This document shows positions 41,513-49,822 of a stretch of DNA of 64,000 bases, one piece after another. Each line of letters starts with the position of its first letter. Position 1 is the stretch's first letter. Both the position numbers and the translations under genes were made by a program. Source of the stretch: Microbacterium sp. (GTDB taxonomy: Bacteria > Actinomycetota > Actinomycetes > Actinomycetales > Microbacteriaceae); assembly GCA_003248655.1 (NCBI GenBank), contig QFPM01000008.1, positions 68,005-132,004 on the forward strand, given 5' to 3'. Below the pieces are notes generated by a model. That model had not been told where the DNA came from. It did not search any database and worked only from the letters and a program-made list of their open reading frames with translations.

Positions 41513-42643
41513 GTGTGGGAGACGGACGACAGGTTCGATGCCGTCAAGGCTGCGGAATTGGCGCTCCTCGACAGTGAGGTCCGACGCGACCCGGATCGAG
41601 TGCGCGACCTCCTGCATCCCGATTTCGTCGAGATCGGACGCTCGGGCCGACGTTGGACGATGAATGCAACGATCGCCGCCCTCGAGGCAGAGACGTCGCG
41701 CATCGAACCCGAAACCGATGAGTGGCTGTTCAGCGAGGTCTCGCCTTCGCTGATCTTGGTGACGTATCGCATCACCGGGGGAGCCGCGAGCAGCAGGCAT
41801 GCATCGTTGTGGGACGTCAGTGGCGTTGCTCCGGTGATCCGCTATCACCAGGGCACACCGATCCGCTCGAACGAGATCGAGCGGTTCTGTGTCGTGGCCC
41901 TTTTTGAGCCAGTCGACATTGGCGAGCGGTTTCAGCGCCGCGGGTGGCCGGCGCACGTCACGCTCGCGTCGAACTTCGTCACCGCTGACCCGGCTGAGCG
42001 GGTGGTCGATGCGGTCAAGGAGGCGAATGTTGTCGACCAGCCGCTGACGTTCCGCTTCGGCAGGCTTGCGCAGTTTGGAATGCACCGTGACGTCGCGGTT
42101 CGGCTGGCAGAATCGGTCCACACTGATGGCGTCCACCGCGCGCTCGCGCGCCGCTTGGGCGACCTTCGAGACTTCGCAGAGGATGACCCAGCCCACTGGC
42201 ACGACGGCTACCACCCTCACCTGACTCTTCGTCCTGAGGTGGGCGTCGACGCCAGCGAGGGGCAGATCCGCGCGGCATCGCACGTCGCGGTCGCGCGCCT
42301 CACCGAGTCAGAAGCCGAGATTGTTGCATCCTTCGAGCTCGCACCGACAGATCGGCCGGAGATTGTGTGCATCTGCGGTTCTGCCCGGTTTCTTCAACAG
42401 ATGCGCGAGGTAAACCGCGATCTGACCCTCTCTGGCGTCATCGTCCTCGCTCCGGGCGAAGCGGAGGGAGTCATTTCGGCGGAGCAGAAGTCCGTGCTCG
42501 ATGCTCTGCACCTACGCAAGATCGATCTCGCTGATCGGGTTCTGGTGGTCAACCCCGGCGGGTATGTCGGCGAGTCCACGGGTCGGGAGATCGCCTATGC
42601 CCGCGCCGCGGGCAAGTCTGTCTCGTTCACTGACCACGACTGA
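41513..42643 (+). CDS. Three-domain fusion: DUF4440-like, 2H phosphoesterase, nucleoside-deoxyribosyltransferase-like
   Basis: Residues 1-118 match DUF4440/NTF2-like proteins (LHPDFVEIGRSGRRWT and RYHQGTPI). Residues 124-278 look like a 2H phosphoesterase (2'-5' RNA ligase or cyclic phosphodiesterase fold) with the two catalytic motifs HVT (148-150) and HLT (236-238). Residues 284-376 match small deoxyribosyltransferase-like proteins (CICGSARF, LRKIDLADRVLVVNPGGYVGES, GREIAYARAAGKSV). The GTG at 41513 is used. The 2H and deoxyribosyltransferase parts could act in sequence on cyclic phosphate or nucleotide substrates, suggesting nucleotide-signal handling; this is inference. Confidence 0.75.
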   Translation: MWETDDRFDAVKAAELALLDSEVRRDPDRVRDLLHPDFVEIGRSGRRWTMNATIAALEAETSRIEPETDEWLFSEVSPSLILVTYRITGGAASSRHASLWDVSGVAPVIRYHQGTPIRSNEIERFCVVALFEPVDIGERFQRRGWPAHVTLASNFVTADPAERVVDAVKEANVVDQPLTFRFGRLAQFGMHRDVAVRLAESVHTDGVHRALARRLGDLRDFAEDDPAHWHDGYHPHLTLRPEVGVDASEGQIRAASHVAVARLTESEAEIVASFELAPTDRPEIVCICGSARFLQQMREVNRDLTLSGVIVLAPGEAEGVISAEQKSVLDALHLRKIDLADRVLVVNPGGYVGESTGREIAYARAAGKSVSFTDHD

Positions 42644-42824
42644 ATAGGACAGGTCCACCCGTGCTCGGAGACCCGCGCCGCGGACATTTCGCCCGCGTGC
42701 GCCCAGCTGCAGGATAACGTCGTCAGGACCGACGGCGTCGTTCTATCGCCGAACGAACTCGGTATCGTCACCCCGGTATGAAGCACCCCTCGGCACCGGC
42801 GGGCGGAGGCAAGCGCGCACACAC

Positions 42825-43280
42825 TCAATTCTCCAATGCCCCGTTGGAGAATTGGGTTCCCGACGAGGGCACCCCTTCGCATGACGCGAATGGAGCACTC
42901 CCAGGTCGGACAACCAGGTCGACCCCGGCGACGAAGCTGATTGCCCCGAGCCTGCACCAGTAGAGCAGAAGCCAACTGCGCATGAGATCCACCTGCGCCT
43001 CTTGTCCGGCGAGCGGCCTGTTGTGGTCGGCGATGACGCTCAGCCAGTCCGCCGGTTCAAACATCGCATCGAGCAGCTCAGCGACCGTTGGACCGTCCGA
43101 GTGCTGGTCCCACCAGTCCCGTGTCGTCTCATATGCCTGCTGCGCTGTGGACGAGCCGTTCGGCTCGGAGACCAGACTGATCAGCGCTTCGAGGAAGGGA
43201 TCGCGGACGGCCATCTGAAAGGACTCGACCTCGACGAGCTGCGTCGCCATACGAGCAGAATGCCAGATAGATCGAGCCAT
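42825..43280 (-). CDS. Small protein of unknown function
   Basis: The frame gives up to 151 residues with a protein-like composition (DPFLEALISLVSEPNGSS, RDWWDQHSDGPTVAELLDAMF, WLLLYWCRLGAISFVAGVDL). No family was recognised. Starts at 43280, 43250 or 43214 are possible; a TACAAT (-10-like) hexamer overlaps the first of these on the minus strand, favouring a downstream start. It is divergent from the XRE gene at 43312, which may control it. The last codons form the hairpin at 42826-42854. Confidence 0.45.
   Translation of the reverse strand: MARSIWHSARMATQLVEVESFQMAVRDPFLEALISLVSEPNGSSTAQQAYETTRDWWDQHSDGPTVAELLDAMFEPADWLSVIADHNRPLAGQEAQVDLMRSWLLLYWCRLGAISFVAGVDLVVRPGSAPFASCEGVPSSGTQFSNGALEN
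42826..42854. terminator. Hairpin terminator candidate, 11-bp stem
   Basis: CAATTCTCCAA (42826-42836) pairs exactly with TTGGAGAATTG (42844-42854) around a 7-base loop. It lies at the end of the leftward gene ending at 42825 and overlaps its last codons. A poly-T run is absent, so its efficiency cannot be judged. Confidence 0.5.
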
Positions 43281-43311
43281 TGTAGGCAGGCCTCGCCGTC
43301 AGCCTGAGAAG

Positions 43312-43593
43312 GTGCGTAGTCCTCTGGCCTTCCAGTCCGGTTGGGACGCGTACGTCGCCGAGATCGGCGCGAACATCCACCGCCTTCGGATCGCACGCGG
43401 ATACAGCCAGGATCGCGTCGCATATGAGGCGAACCTCAGCCGCTACACGTACCAACAGCTCGAGCGCGGCCGGTCGAGCCCCGAGCGCACCTCGAATCCA
43501 AGGCTGATGACCCTTCTCGCGATCGCACAGGTTTTGAAGGTTCCGCTCGACGACCTCCTCCCGGACGGCACGCCTGACCTCACTGCCCGCTGA
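43312..43593 (+). CDS. XRE-family helix-turn-helix protein
   Basis: The 93-residue protein has a clear Cro/C1-type helix-turn-helix (IGANIHRLRIARGYSQDRVAYEANLSRYTYQQLERG). The rest is a short C-terminal tail with LMTLLAIAQVLKVPLDDLLPDG. It begins with GTG at 43312, 31 bases from the divergent gene. It may be a local regulator of this cargo, or of the type III-like system downstream. Phage- and R-M-type controllers share this form; the specific role is unknown. Confidence 0.78.
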   Translation: MRSPLAFQSGWDAYVAEIGANIHRLRIARGYSQDRVAYEANLSRYTYQQLERGRSSPERTSNPRLMTLLAIAQVLKVPLDDLLPDGTPDLTAR

Positions 43594-43661
43594 CAGCCAC
43601 CAGAAGGCATCAGGCGACCACGAGCCTGTCGGTGTCGCCTCGTGTCCGATAGTTTCGGCCC

Positions 43662-43925
43662 ATGAGCGATGGCAGCGACGGGGCAGTATTCGGCGAGGAT
43701 GCCGCGCGACTAGGGCGTGACCTCCTGGCGCAAGGCATCGCGTCCGACGTCGAGACGGTCCGAGAGCGACTGTCCGTCCTCTGGACCGATCTCGCCATCG
43801 ACATCTGGCTCACGAGCGCCAACGCGCGTCTGGACGGAGCGCGCCCTATTGACGTGCTGGCGCTCGACGGGCTGGAACCCGTCATTGAGGCCATTGAGAT
43901 CGAGGTAGCCGGCGGCTCACGGTGA
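43662..43925 (+). CDS. Small protein with Xre/MbcA/ParS C-terminal-like domain
   Basis: The 87-residue product ends in WLTSANARLDGARPIDVLA and GLEPVIEAIEIEVAGG, which resemble the C-terminal toxin-binding domain of Xre/MbcA/ParS-type antitoxins (pattern W-L-x(3)-N-x(2)-L-x-G-x-x-P-I/L-D/E-x-L). The N-terminal HTH of those antitoxins is absent. Such antitoxins pair with RES-type toxins, and a RES-domain protein lies 13.5 kb away in the same cargo. No RES gene is adjacent, so its partner is open. Confidence 0.55.
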   Translation: MSDGSDGAVFGEDAARLGRDLLAQGIASDVETVRERLSVLWTDLAIDIWLTSANARLDGARPIDVLALDGLEPVIEAIEIEVAGGSR

Positions 43926-44005
43926 AGGTCTGGGAGTAGCGTCGCCATCATTCGCTATCGTCACCACGCGTCTCCGAACTGACACTGCGGTAAACCCGCC
44001 CAGTC

Positions 44006-46024
44006 ATGATCACCGGCGCCGGTACGGTGTATCTCGTGGCCCACGTCGACAACCTCATCGAGCGAATCGCTGACCCCCATCTCCGGGCGCAGATCGCCGA
44101 AGAGGTGGCGAAGCTCGTCGAGCGCAAGGACTTCGGCCTTGTATTTCAGCGCCACCTACCGGAGGACCTCGAGGTTCCCGGCACCGGGCCACGACGCGGC
44201 GACATCGTGCGACTGCGCGCCGATCCCGACAAGCAGAACTACATTGTCCTCTCGGCTCGGGGCGGTACAGCATCGGTCATCGCAGTGGATGCCGCGAAGC
44301 AGACGATCGAAGGAAGCGAACCCGCGACACACTCACACGATGAGCTCGTCGTTGTTAAGGACTTCAGCGTGCCGATCTATCCCGGCCTGGAGGCCCTCGG
44401 CGCAATCGATCGAGGCGGCGACAGGCCGACGCAAGTCGTCATCCAGGGCGAGAACTACTACGCACTTGAGACGCTCCTGTACACCCACGAGGGCAAGGTC
44501 GACCTGATTTACATCGATCCTCCGTACAACACGGGGTCGGATGACTGGATCTACAACGACCGATTCGTAGTCAATACTGACGCCTATCGGCACTCGAAGT
44601 GGTTGTCGTTCATGGAGCGAAGGCTGTGGCACGCGAAGCGACTGCTTAAGCCGACGGGCGTTCTAATCGTGGCCATCGGCGACGATGAACACCACCGCCT
44701 CCGGATGCTTCTGGACGACATCTTCGGAGAGATGAACTTCATAGCCAACATCGCCTGGCAGGGCGGCGTGTCTGCACTCGCAAAGCACACCGGCGGCGGA
44801 CTCGACTACATGCTCATCTACGGCGCCGACGCGTCACGAGTGCCGCGCTTTGAGGACCCCAAGCCGCTCGCCCCCGAGATGATCGCGCTCGTCAAGGAGT
44901 CGATCGGCGCGGGCAAGACTCCCGACGAAGCGCAGCGGGCGTTGGCTGCATTCATCAAGGGCAAGCGAAGCGAGATGTCGATCGGACTCGCCCGATTCAA
45001 CAAGGTTGACGAGCTTGGACGCATTTACCTCGAAGGCGACCTGGCGAACTCGCTCCCGCGCCCCAATCTGCGATACCCCATTACCAACCCGGAAACAGGC
45101 AGGACGTACGACCCCCCGCCGAACGGATGGGCCGTAGGCCGGGCCACCATGGACCGCCTCATCGAGGATCAGATGGTGGTGTTTGGGAGCGGGAACGTTC
45201 CGGCCCGAAAGCGTCTGCTCTCGGAGCACCTGACATCCCTTCCTGCACCGTCCTTCGTGCGTGATCGGAGGGCATCCACTCTTCACCTCCAGAGCATTCT
45301 CGGCGACAAGCGATTCCCCAACCCAAAGGACCATGAGGTTCTGATGCGGTGGATCAAAATGACTTGCCCGACCGACGGTTGCGTCGTCGACTTCTTCGCG
45401 GGATCTGGAACAACTGCGGAAGCTGTGATGCGACTGAACGCCCAGGACGGTGGCACTCGGCGGTCGATCTCCATCACCAACAATGAGCTCTCGTCGAAGA
45501 CGGCCACGTCGCTACGCTCGGCGGGACTTCGCCCAGGCGACGACGATTGGGAGTCCCAGGGCGTGTTCGAGCGCGTCACGCGACCGCGGATTGAGACGGT
45601 GGTCACCGGTGTTCGTGCGGACGGATCCACCTTCTCCCATGGCCTCGACGAGAACGTCGCCTTCTACAGGCTCACCTACGAGGACGAGAACCTCATCGCC
45701 CTGGGGCGACGGTTCGAAGCCGTGGCGCCTCTCCTGTGGTTGAAGGCAGGCGGCGTCGGGCCAGTCGTCGGGCGGCGCGGTGAAGCACCGTGGGCGCTCC
45801 CGAGTGGTGCACGCTATGGGGTGTTGTTCGCGCCTGCGCACGCGAAGGCGTTCGCTGAGTTGATCGCTGTCCATGACCGCGATCTGAATCATCTCTTCGT
45901 GGTGACCGACTCCGAGAGCGAGTTCCAGGAGGCGTTGGCCTATTTGCCGCCGGAACTCCGAGTGGACACCACGAGACTCTATGCCGACTACTTGCACTCC
46001 TTCGAGATCAACGGGAAGGGCTGA
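44006..46024 (+). CDS. mod: Type III-like DNA methyltransferase (Mod)
   Basis: The 672-residue N4/N6 adenine-type methyltransferase has the catalytic DPPYNTGSDD near residue 170, followed much later by DFFAGSGTTAEAV near residue 461 that binds SAM, the beta-class motif order of Mod subunits. The specificity region lies between them. It methylates the host recognition site and, with the helicase gene, forms a restriction-modification system. Start at ATG 44006 or GTG 44036 (10 codons later) are both possible. The helicase gene begins 3 bases after its stop. Confidence 0.87.
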   Translation: MITGAGTVYLVAHVDNLIERIADPHLRAQIAEEVAKLVERKDFGLVFQRHLPEDLEVPGTGPRRGDIVRLRADPDKQNYIVLSARGGTASVIAVDAAKQTIEGSEPATHSHDELVVVKDFSVPIYPGLEALGAIDRGGDRPTQVVIQGENYYALETLLYTHEGKVDLIYIDPPYNTGSDDWIYNDRFVVNTDAYRHSKWLSFMERRLWHAKRLLKPTGVLIVAIGDDEHHRLRMLLDDIFGEMNFIANIAWQGGVSALAKHTGGGLDYMLIYGADASRVPRFEDPKPLAPEMIALVKESIGAGKTPDEAQRALAAFIKGKRSEMSIGLARFNKVDELGRIYLEGDLANSLPRPNLRYPITNPETGRTYDPPPNGWAVGRATMDRLIEDQMVVFGSGNVPARKRLLSEHLTSLPAPSFVRDRRASTLHLQSILGDKRFPNPKDHEVLMRWIKMTCPTDGCVVDFFAGSGTTAEAVMRLNAQDGGTRRSISITNNELSSKTATSLRSAGLRPGDDDWESQGVFERVTRPRIETVVTGVRADGSTFSHGLDENVAFYRLTYEDENLIALGRRFEAVAPLLWLKAGGVGPVVGRRGEAPWALPSGARYGVLFAPAHAKAFAELIAVHDRDLNHLFVVTDSESEFQEALAYLPPELRVDTTRLYADYLHSFEINGKG

Positions 46025-46027
46025 GGC

Positions 46028-48592
46028 GTGAAGTTCCACCTCCTCGACTTTCAACGCACCGCATCGGAGGCGCTGATCTCGGAGATCAAGAAGGCGCAAG
46101 CGCGCTACGACAACGACTCGGAACTTCTCGGCGCCGTCGTATTGGAGGCGGCAACGGGAGCCGGGAAGACGGTGATCGCCACGTCGGTCATTGAGCAGCT
46201 GATCTTCGGATCTGACTTCACGGATCCCATCGAGGAAACCACCGTCCTGTGGGTGACGAACGATCCGAGCCTGAACGCCCAGACGGCGCGCAAGATGCAG
46301 GAGGCCAGCGAGAAGATCAGCGACATTCGTCTTATCGGGCAAGGCGCCTCGTTTGACGAGGAGTACTTCGAGGCAGGCGCGATCTACTTCCTCAACACAC
46401 AGGCCGCTTCCGCGTCTGCGCGCATCACCAAACGGTCCGACAATCAGCGGTACACGATCTGGGAGACCATCGCGAACACCGTGCGATTGCGCGGGAGCCG
46501 CTTCCTGGTGGTCGTCGACGAGGCGCACTACGGAGTGACGGAGAAGCCGGGCGGCTCCCCGACCGTCGTGAACAAGATCATCAACGGAGAGGTCCCGATC
46601 CCCGTGTTCGTCGGGATCTCGGCCACCGCACAACGACTGAACAAGGCACTCGAGCAGCAGAATCGGTTCCGAAAGAACTACGTCGTTCCGATCGAAAAGG
46701 TGCGTGACTCCGGGCTCGTCAAGGACCGGATCGTCCTCGCGCCGGCAGCTGTGCAGGGAGAGGTCACCGCGGACACGACGTTCGTTCGTCTCGCGGTGCA
46801 GAAAACACTCGAGTTCGAGCAGCGTTGGGCGTCCTATGCGGAGCAGCAGGGGGAATCAGCGGTGAAGCCGGCGCTTGTCGTGCAACTCCCCGATGAACGT
46901 TCCGACGATGGCGAGTTCCTCGAGCTCGTGCGAGCAGTGATCGATGCCATCACGCAGGAGTGGCCCGGGCTCGTCGCGTCAAACATCGTGCACACGTTCG
47001 CCGAACGTGCCCCGATCGACCTCGGACCGCATCGGGCGGTGCGCTACATGCCCCCGCAGGATATCCAGGACGCGACTCACGTGCGCGTCGTGCTGGCGAA
47101 GAATGCGATCACGACCGGTTGGGACTGTCCTCGCGCGGAGGTGCTCGTCTCGCTCCGCGCGTCGGTCGACTACACGCCGATCGCGCAGCTGATCGGTCGG
47201 ATCGTTCGTCAGCCGCTGGCCAGGCGAATCGCCTCGGATGAGTCGCTGAACCGTGTCCAGGCGTACCTCCCGCGGTTCGACCGAAAGACGGTCATGCAGG
47301 TCGTTGGCCAGTTCGCCGGAGGGGAGGCGGGCGCAACCGCAGAGGTCGTGCGCCTGACCCTCGACTATCACGCTCCCAGCGGGATGGAGGCGGCGTTGAA
47401 GGTGCTCGCTGAGCTGCCCACCTATGTGGTCCCCTCTCAGTCGTCCGCGCCGGATGTGCGGCGCCTCCATGCACTGGCGACACTTCTCGAGAACGATGGG
47501 GTCCGGCCGAACGCCGCCGCCCACGCTCGAGCGTTCCTCAATAGCAAGCTCGACGATGAACGATGCAAGCTCGACGCATCCGGCGAACTCGAGTCAAAGC
47601 GCGAGGCGGTGTCTAGCGCGTCGGTGTTCGAACTGCTGACCTCGATCGACGGGTCGGTCATCGACGGCGAGCGACTCGTGACCGGCACCCGCCTCGACGC
47701 CAAGAACATCGATGATGTCTTCAAGCGTGCGAGCCGCGCGCTCAAGGACGGCACTGCCGAGGCGTATTGGGCCTACCTCGTCGATGGAGATCCCGACGAG
47801 GACCCGATCGAAGCGAAGATCACGGTCGCAGCCCTCGCGCTCACCGAACACGTCGTGGACAACGTCGAGACCGCGGCGGCATCGCTCGTTGCTGATTGGT
47901 TCAAGCAGCACGCGAAGGCGATCTCCCTTCTCCCTGAGGCTGACCGGTCGCGTTACGCGCGTATCCAGGCGGAAGCGAAGGAGCCGGCACGGCGCCCGGG
48001 CATCATCATCGATGGAACGATCGAGGACGCAGTCTCGATCCGGATGGAGCCCGACTCATCCGACACGCAACTCCGCGCCGACATCCGTGACGATGAAGCA
48101 AACCGCTGGCCGAAGCACCTCTATCAGGACGGCGACGGGCGCTATTGGAAGAAGCCGACTGCGACCGACGGGCTCGAGCGGAAGGTGCTCACAACCGAAC
48201 TCGAGGAACCCACCCTCGTGGCCTGGTACCGCAACCCGACTGGCGGCGACCGAGCGCTCTGTATCCCCTACCGCGACAGCGGAACGGGATCTTGGGCCCG
48301 ACTCTTCCCCGATTTCGTGACGTTCCACGAGGTCGGTGGCGGCATCCGAGCGACGATCATCGATCCTCACGGCATTCACTTCGAGGACTCGGCCGACAAG
48401 CTGCGGGGCTATCTCGACTATGCCGATGACCACGCGACCGAGTACCGCGCGATTTGGCCCATCACGCAGATCGAGGGAAAGACCCTCCTCCTCTCAATCC
48501 ACGACAGCGCGACGCGCGGGGTGGTGCGCGCCGCGCTCGACGCGGGAGAAAGTGTCGAAGCGATCTTCCGGATGCATGGAATCAACTACTGA
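46028..48592 (+). CDS. res: Type III-like restriction helicase (Res)
   Basis: The 854-residue SF2 helicase has Walker A ATGAGKT (42-48), DEAH box in RFLVVVDEAHYGV near residue 165, motif III SATAQRL, and late motifs ITTGWDCPRAEVLVSLR and QLIGRIVRQP of Res proteins. A C-terminal region with LFPDFVTFHEV and TIIDPHGIHF near residues 758-780 resembles the nuclease core but shows DPHG where a lysine is expected in PD-(D/E)XK. Together with Mod it is expected to cut unmethylated DNA after ATP-driven sliding. Whether the altered nuclease motif is active is not known. Confidence 0.85.
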   Translation: MKFHLLDFQRTASEALISEIKKAQARYDNDSELLGAVVLEAATGAGKTVIATSVIEQLIFGSDFTDPIEETTVLWVTNDPSLNAQTARKMQEASEKISDIRLIGQGASFDEEYFEAGAIYFLNTQAASASARITKRSDNQRYTIWETIANTVRLRGSRFLVVVDEAHYGVTEKPGGSPTVVNKIINGEVPIPVFVGISATAQRLNKALEQQNRFRKNYVVPIEKVRDSGLVKDRIVLAPAAVQGEVTADTTFVRLAVQKTLEFEQRWASYAEQQGESAVKPALVVQLPDERSDDGEFLELVRAVIDAITQEWPGLVASNIVHTFAERAPIDLGPHRAVRYMPPQDIQDATHVRVVLAKNAITTGWDCPRAEVLVSLRASVDYTPIAQLIGRIVRQPLARRIASDESLNRVQAYLPRFDRKTVMQVVGQFAGGEAGATAEVVRLTLDYHAPSGMEAALKVLAELPTYVVPSQSSAPDVRRLHALATLLENDGVRPNAAAHARAFLNSKLDDERCKLDASGELESKREAVSSASVFELLTSIDGSVIDGERLVTGTRLDAKNIDDVFKRASRALKDGTAEAYWAYLVDGDPDEDPIEAKITVAALALTEHVVDNVETAAASLVADWFKQHAKAISLLPEADRSRYARIQAEAKEPARRPGIIIDGTIEDAVSIRMEPDSSDTQLRADIRDDEANRWPKHLYQDGDGRYWKKPTATDGLERKVLTTELEEPTLVAWYRNPTGGDRALCIPYRDSGTGSWARLFPDFVTFHEVGGGIRATIIDPHGIHFEDSADKLRGYLDYADDHATEYRAIWPITQIEGKTLLLSIHDSATRGVVRAALDAGESVEAIFRMHGINY

Positions 48593-48646
48593 CAGTCAAG
48601 AACTGCGCTCTCGGCTCCTGCCTGGAGGTGAACTCGAGCGTGTCCC

Positions 48647-49822
48647 CTACCTCGACTTGACATCTCGCATCTGAACGACGGCCGCGCGAGCGGTCTGCAG
48701 GGGGATCCGCTCTTGCTCTACCCGCCGATAACGCGTCGTCACGGGGTTGTTGAGAAGCTCGTACAGCGCACGCTCATGTTCTTCGAGGTTCTCGGGAGCG
48801 GGACGTTCATCCGCAGAGATCGAATCCCCCCGCTTATCGGTGTTCGTCCCGTATTCCTCCCATCGCTCATACGCCGGAACATCCATGAATAGCGACCGTG
48901 CGGCGATGCCTGCGGTGCGGAACTGGCTGAGGATGCGCAGCCCGTCGACATCCATGTCACCCCAGTACACGACCAGGGGGGCGTCACGGAGCCAGCTGAA
49001 CGAGGCGAATGCGGTGGCCCCCGATCCCGCTCCCTCGACGGCGATCGCGCCGGCGAGCTCCGGAAAGTGGATCGCTGTGTCCTTGTTCTCGCAGATGATG
49101 ACGAGCTCCGTCGGGTAGGCCGGCGTGAACGTATCACCAACGGTCGCAGATTCGTGGCGGCGCCCACCGGCCTGAAGATGCCGCGGATCAAGGTAGGTGA
49201 AATGGATGCGGGACGGATGCGCAGGGAGTAGCCCCAGGTCGTCAAGTCCGGCGAGACGCGCGACCACACTTCGCCGAGACTCGAGCCACTTCGTGTGAAA
49301 CCCCGCGAGAGGCACCTGTCGAGGACTGAGCCTCGAATCAGGGTTCTCTCCGAACCAAGAAGCCGCCTGCGCAAGCAACTCGACATCCAGGAGCGACCAA
49401 TCCGCTACCGCGGCGACCGTCTTCGCGAGGACAGCGCGGCGGTGCGGAAACCTCGCGTCGACAATCGCGGCATAAGCTCGCGCCCGCAGCAGCCGCGTCT
49501 GCCACGACTCCCCGGCGACGTCGGCCGCCACATCCAGGCTGGGGACTGAGATGTGGGAGATGACAGGATAGGTTGCCCCATCGACGCGGATGTTGCTCTC
49601 GACGACTGCCGCGCCCCGCAGGGAAGCCCACGTCCGCCATTGATCGATCAGGTCGATGATGTCGTCGTACCTGTCCTCGATGGTTGCGGCGTCGGGGCGC
49701 CCGAGCGCGTAGCGGCGCGGCCACCACGTCGACCCGCTCGCTACCTCCGCCGCAACGTCGTCGGCCCAACGCTCTTCGACATGTTGGCGAATGCGCGCTT
49801 CAATGTCCGCGATCTGCCTCAT
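48647..49822 (-). CDS. jetD: Wadjet JetD (TOPRIM-like nuclease subunit)
   Basis: The 391-residue protein has the N-terminal DUF3322-like part (SRIHFTYLDPRHL, TELVIICENKDT) and a TOPRIM-like catalytic core in VYWGDMDVDGLRIL. JetD is the nuclease that cleaves plasmid DNA once JetABC extrude it. Its ATG overlaps the jetC TGA (ATGA), so jetA-jetB-jetC-jetD is one leftward operon with the SMC partners upstream. Length fits the family. It ends 54 bases from the res stop, convergent. Confidence 0.9.
   Translation of the reverse strand: MRQIADIEARIRQHVEERWADDVAAEVASGSTWWPRRYALGRPDAATIEDRYDDIIDLIDQWRTWASLRGAAVVESNIRVDGATYPVISHISVPSLDVAADVAGESWQTRLLRARAYAAIVDARFPHRRAVLAKTVAAVADWSLLDVELLAQAASWFGENPDSRLSPRQVPLAGFHTKWLESRRSVVARLAGLDDLGLLPAHPSRIHFTYLDPRHLQAGGRRHESATVGDTFTPAYPTELVIICENKDTAIHFPELAGAIAVEGAGSGATAFASFSWLRDAPLVVYWGDMDVDGLRILSQFRTAGIAARSLFMDVPAYERWEEYGTNTDKRGDSISADERPAPENLEEHERALYELLNNPVTTRYRRVEQERIPLQTARAAVVQMRDVKSR

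Noticed and set aside
42595..42975. Minus-strand frame of about 126 codons across 42595-42975
   Set aside because: It overlaps both the end of the three-domain fusion and the unknown gene in another frame, and the composition is not protein-like.
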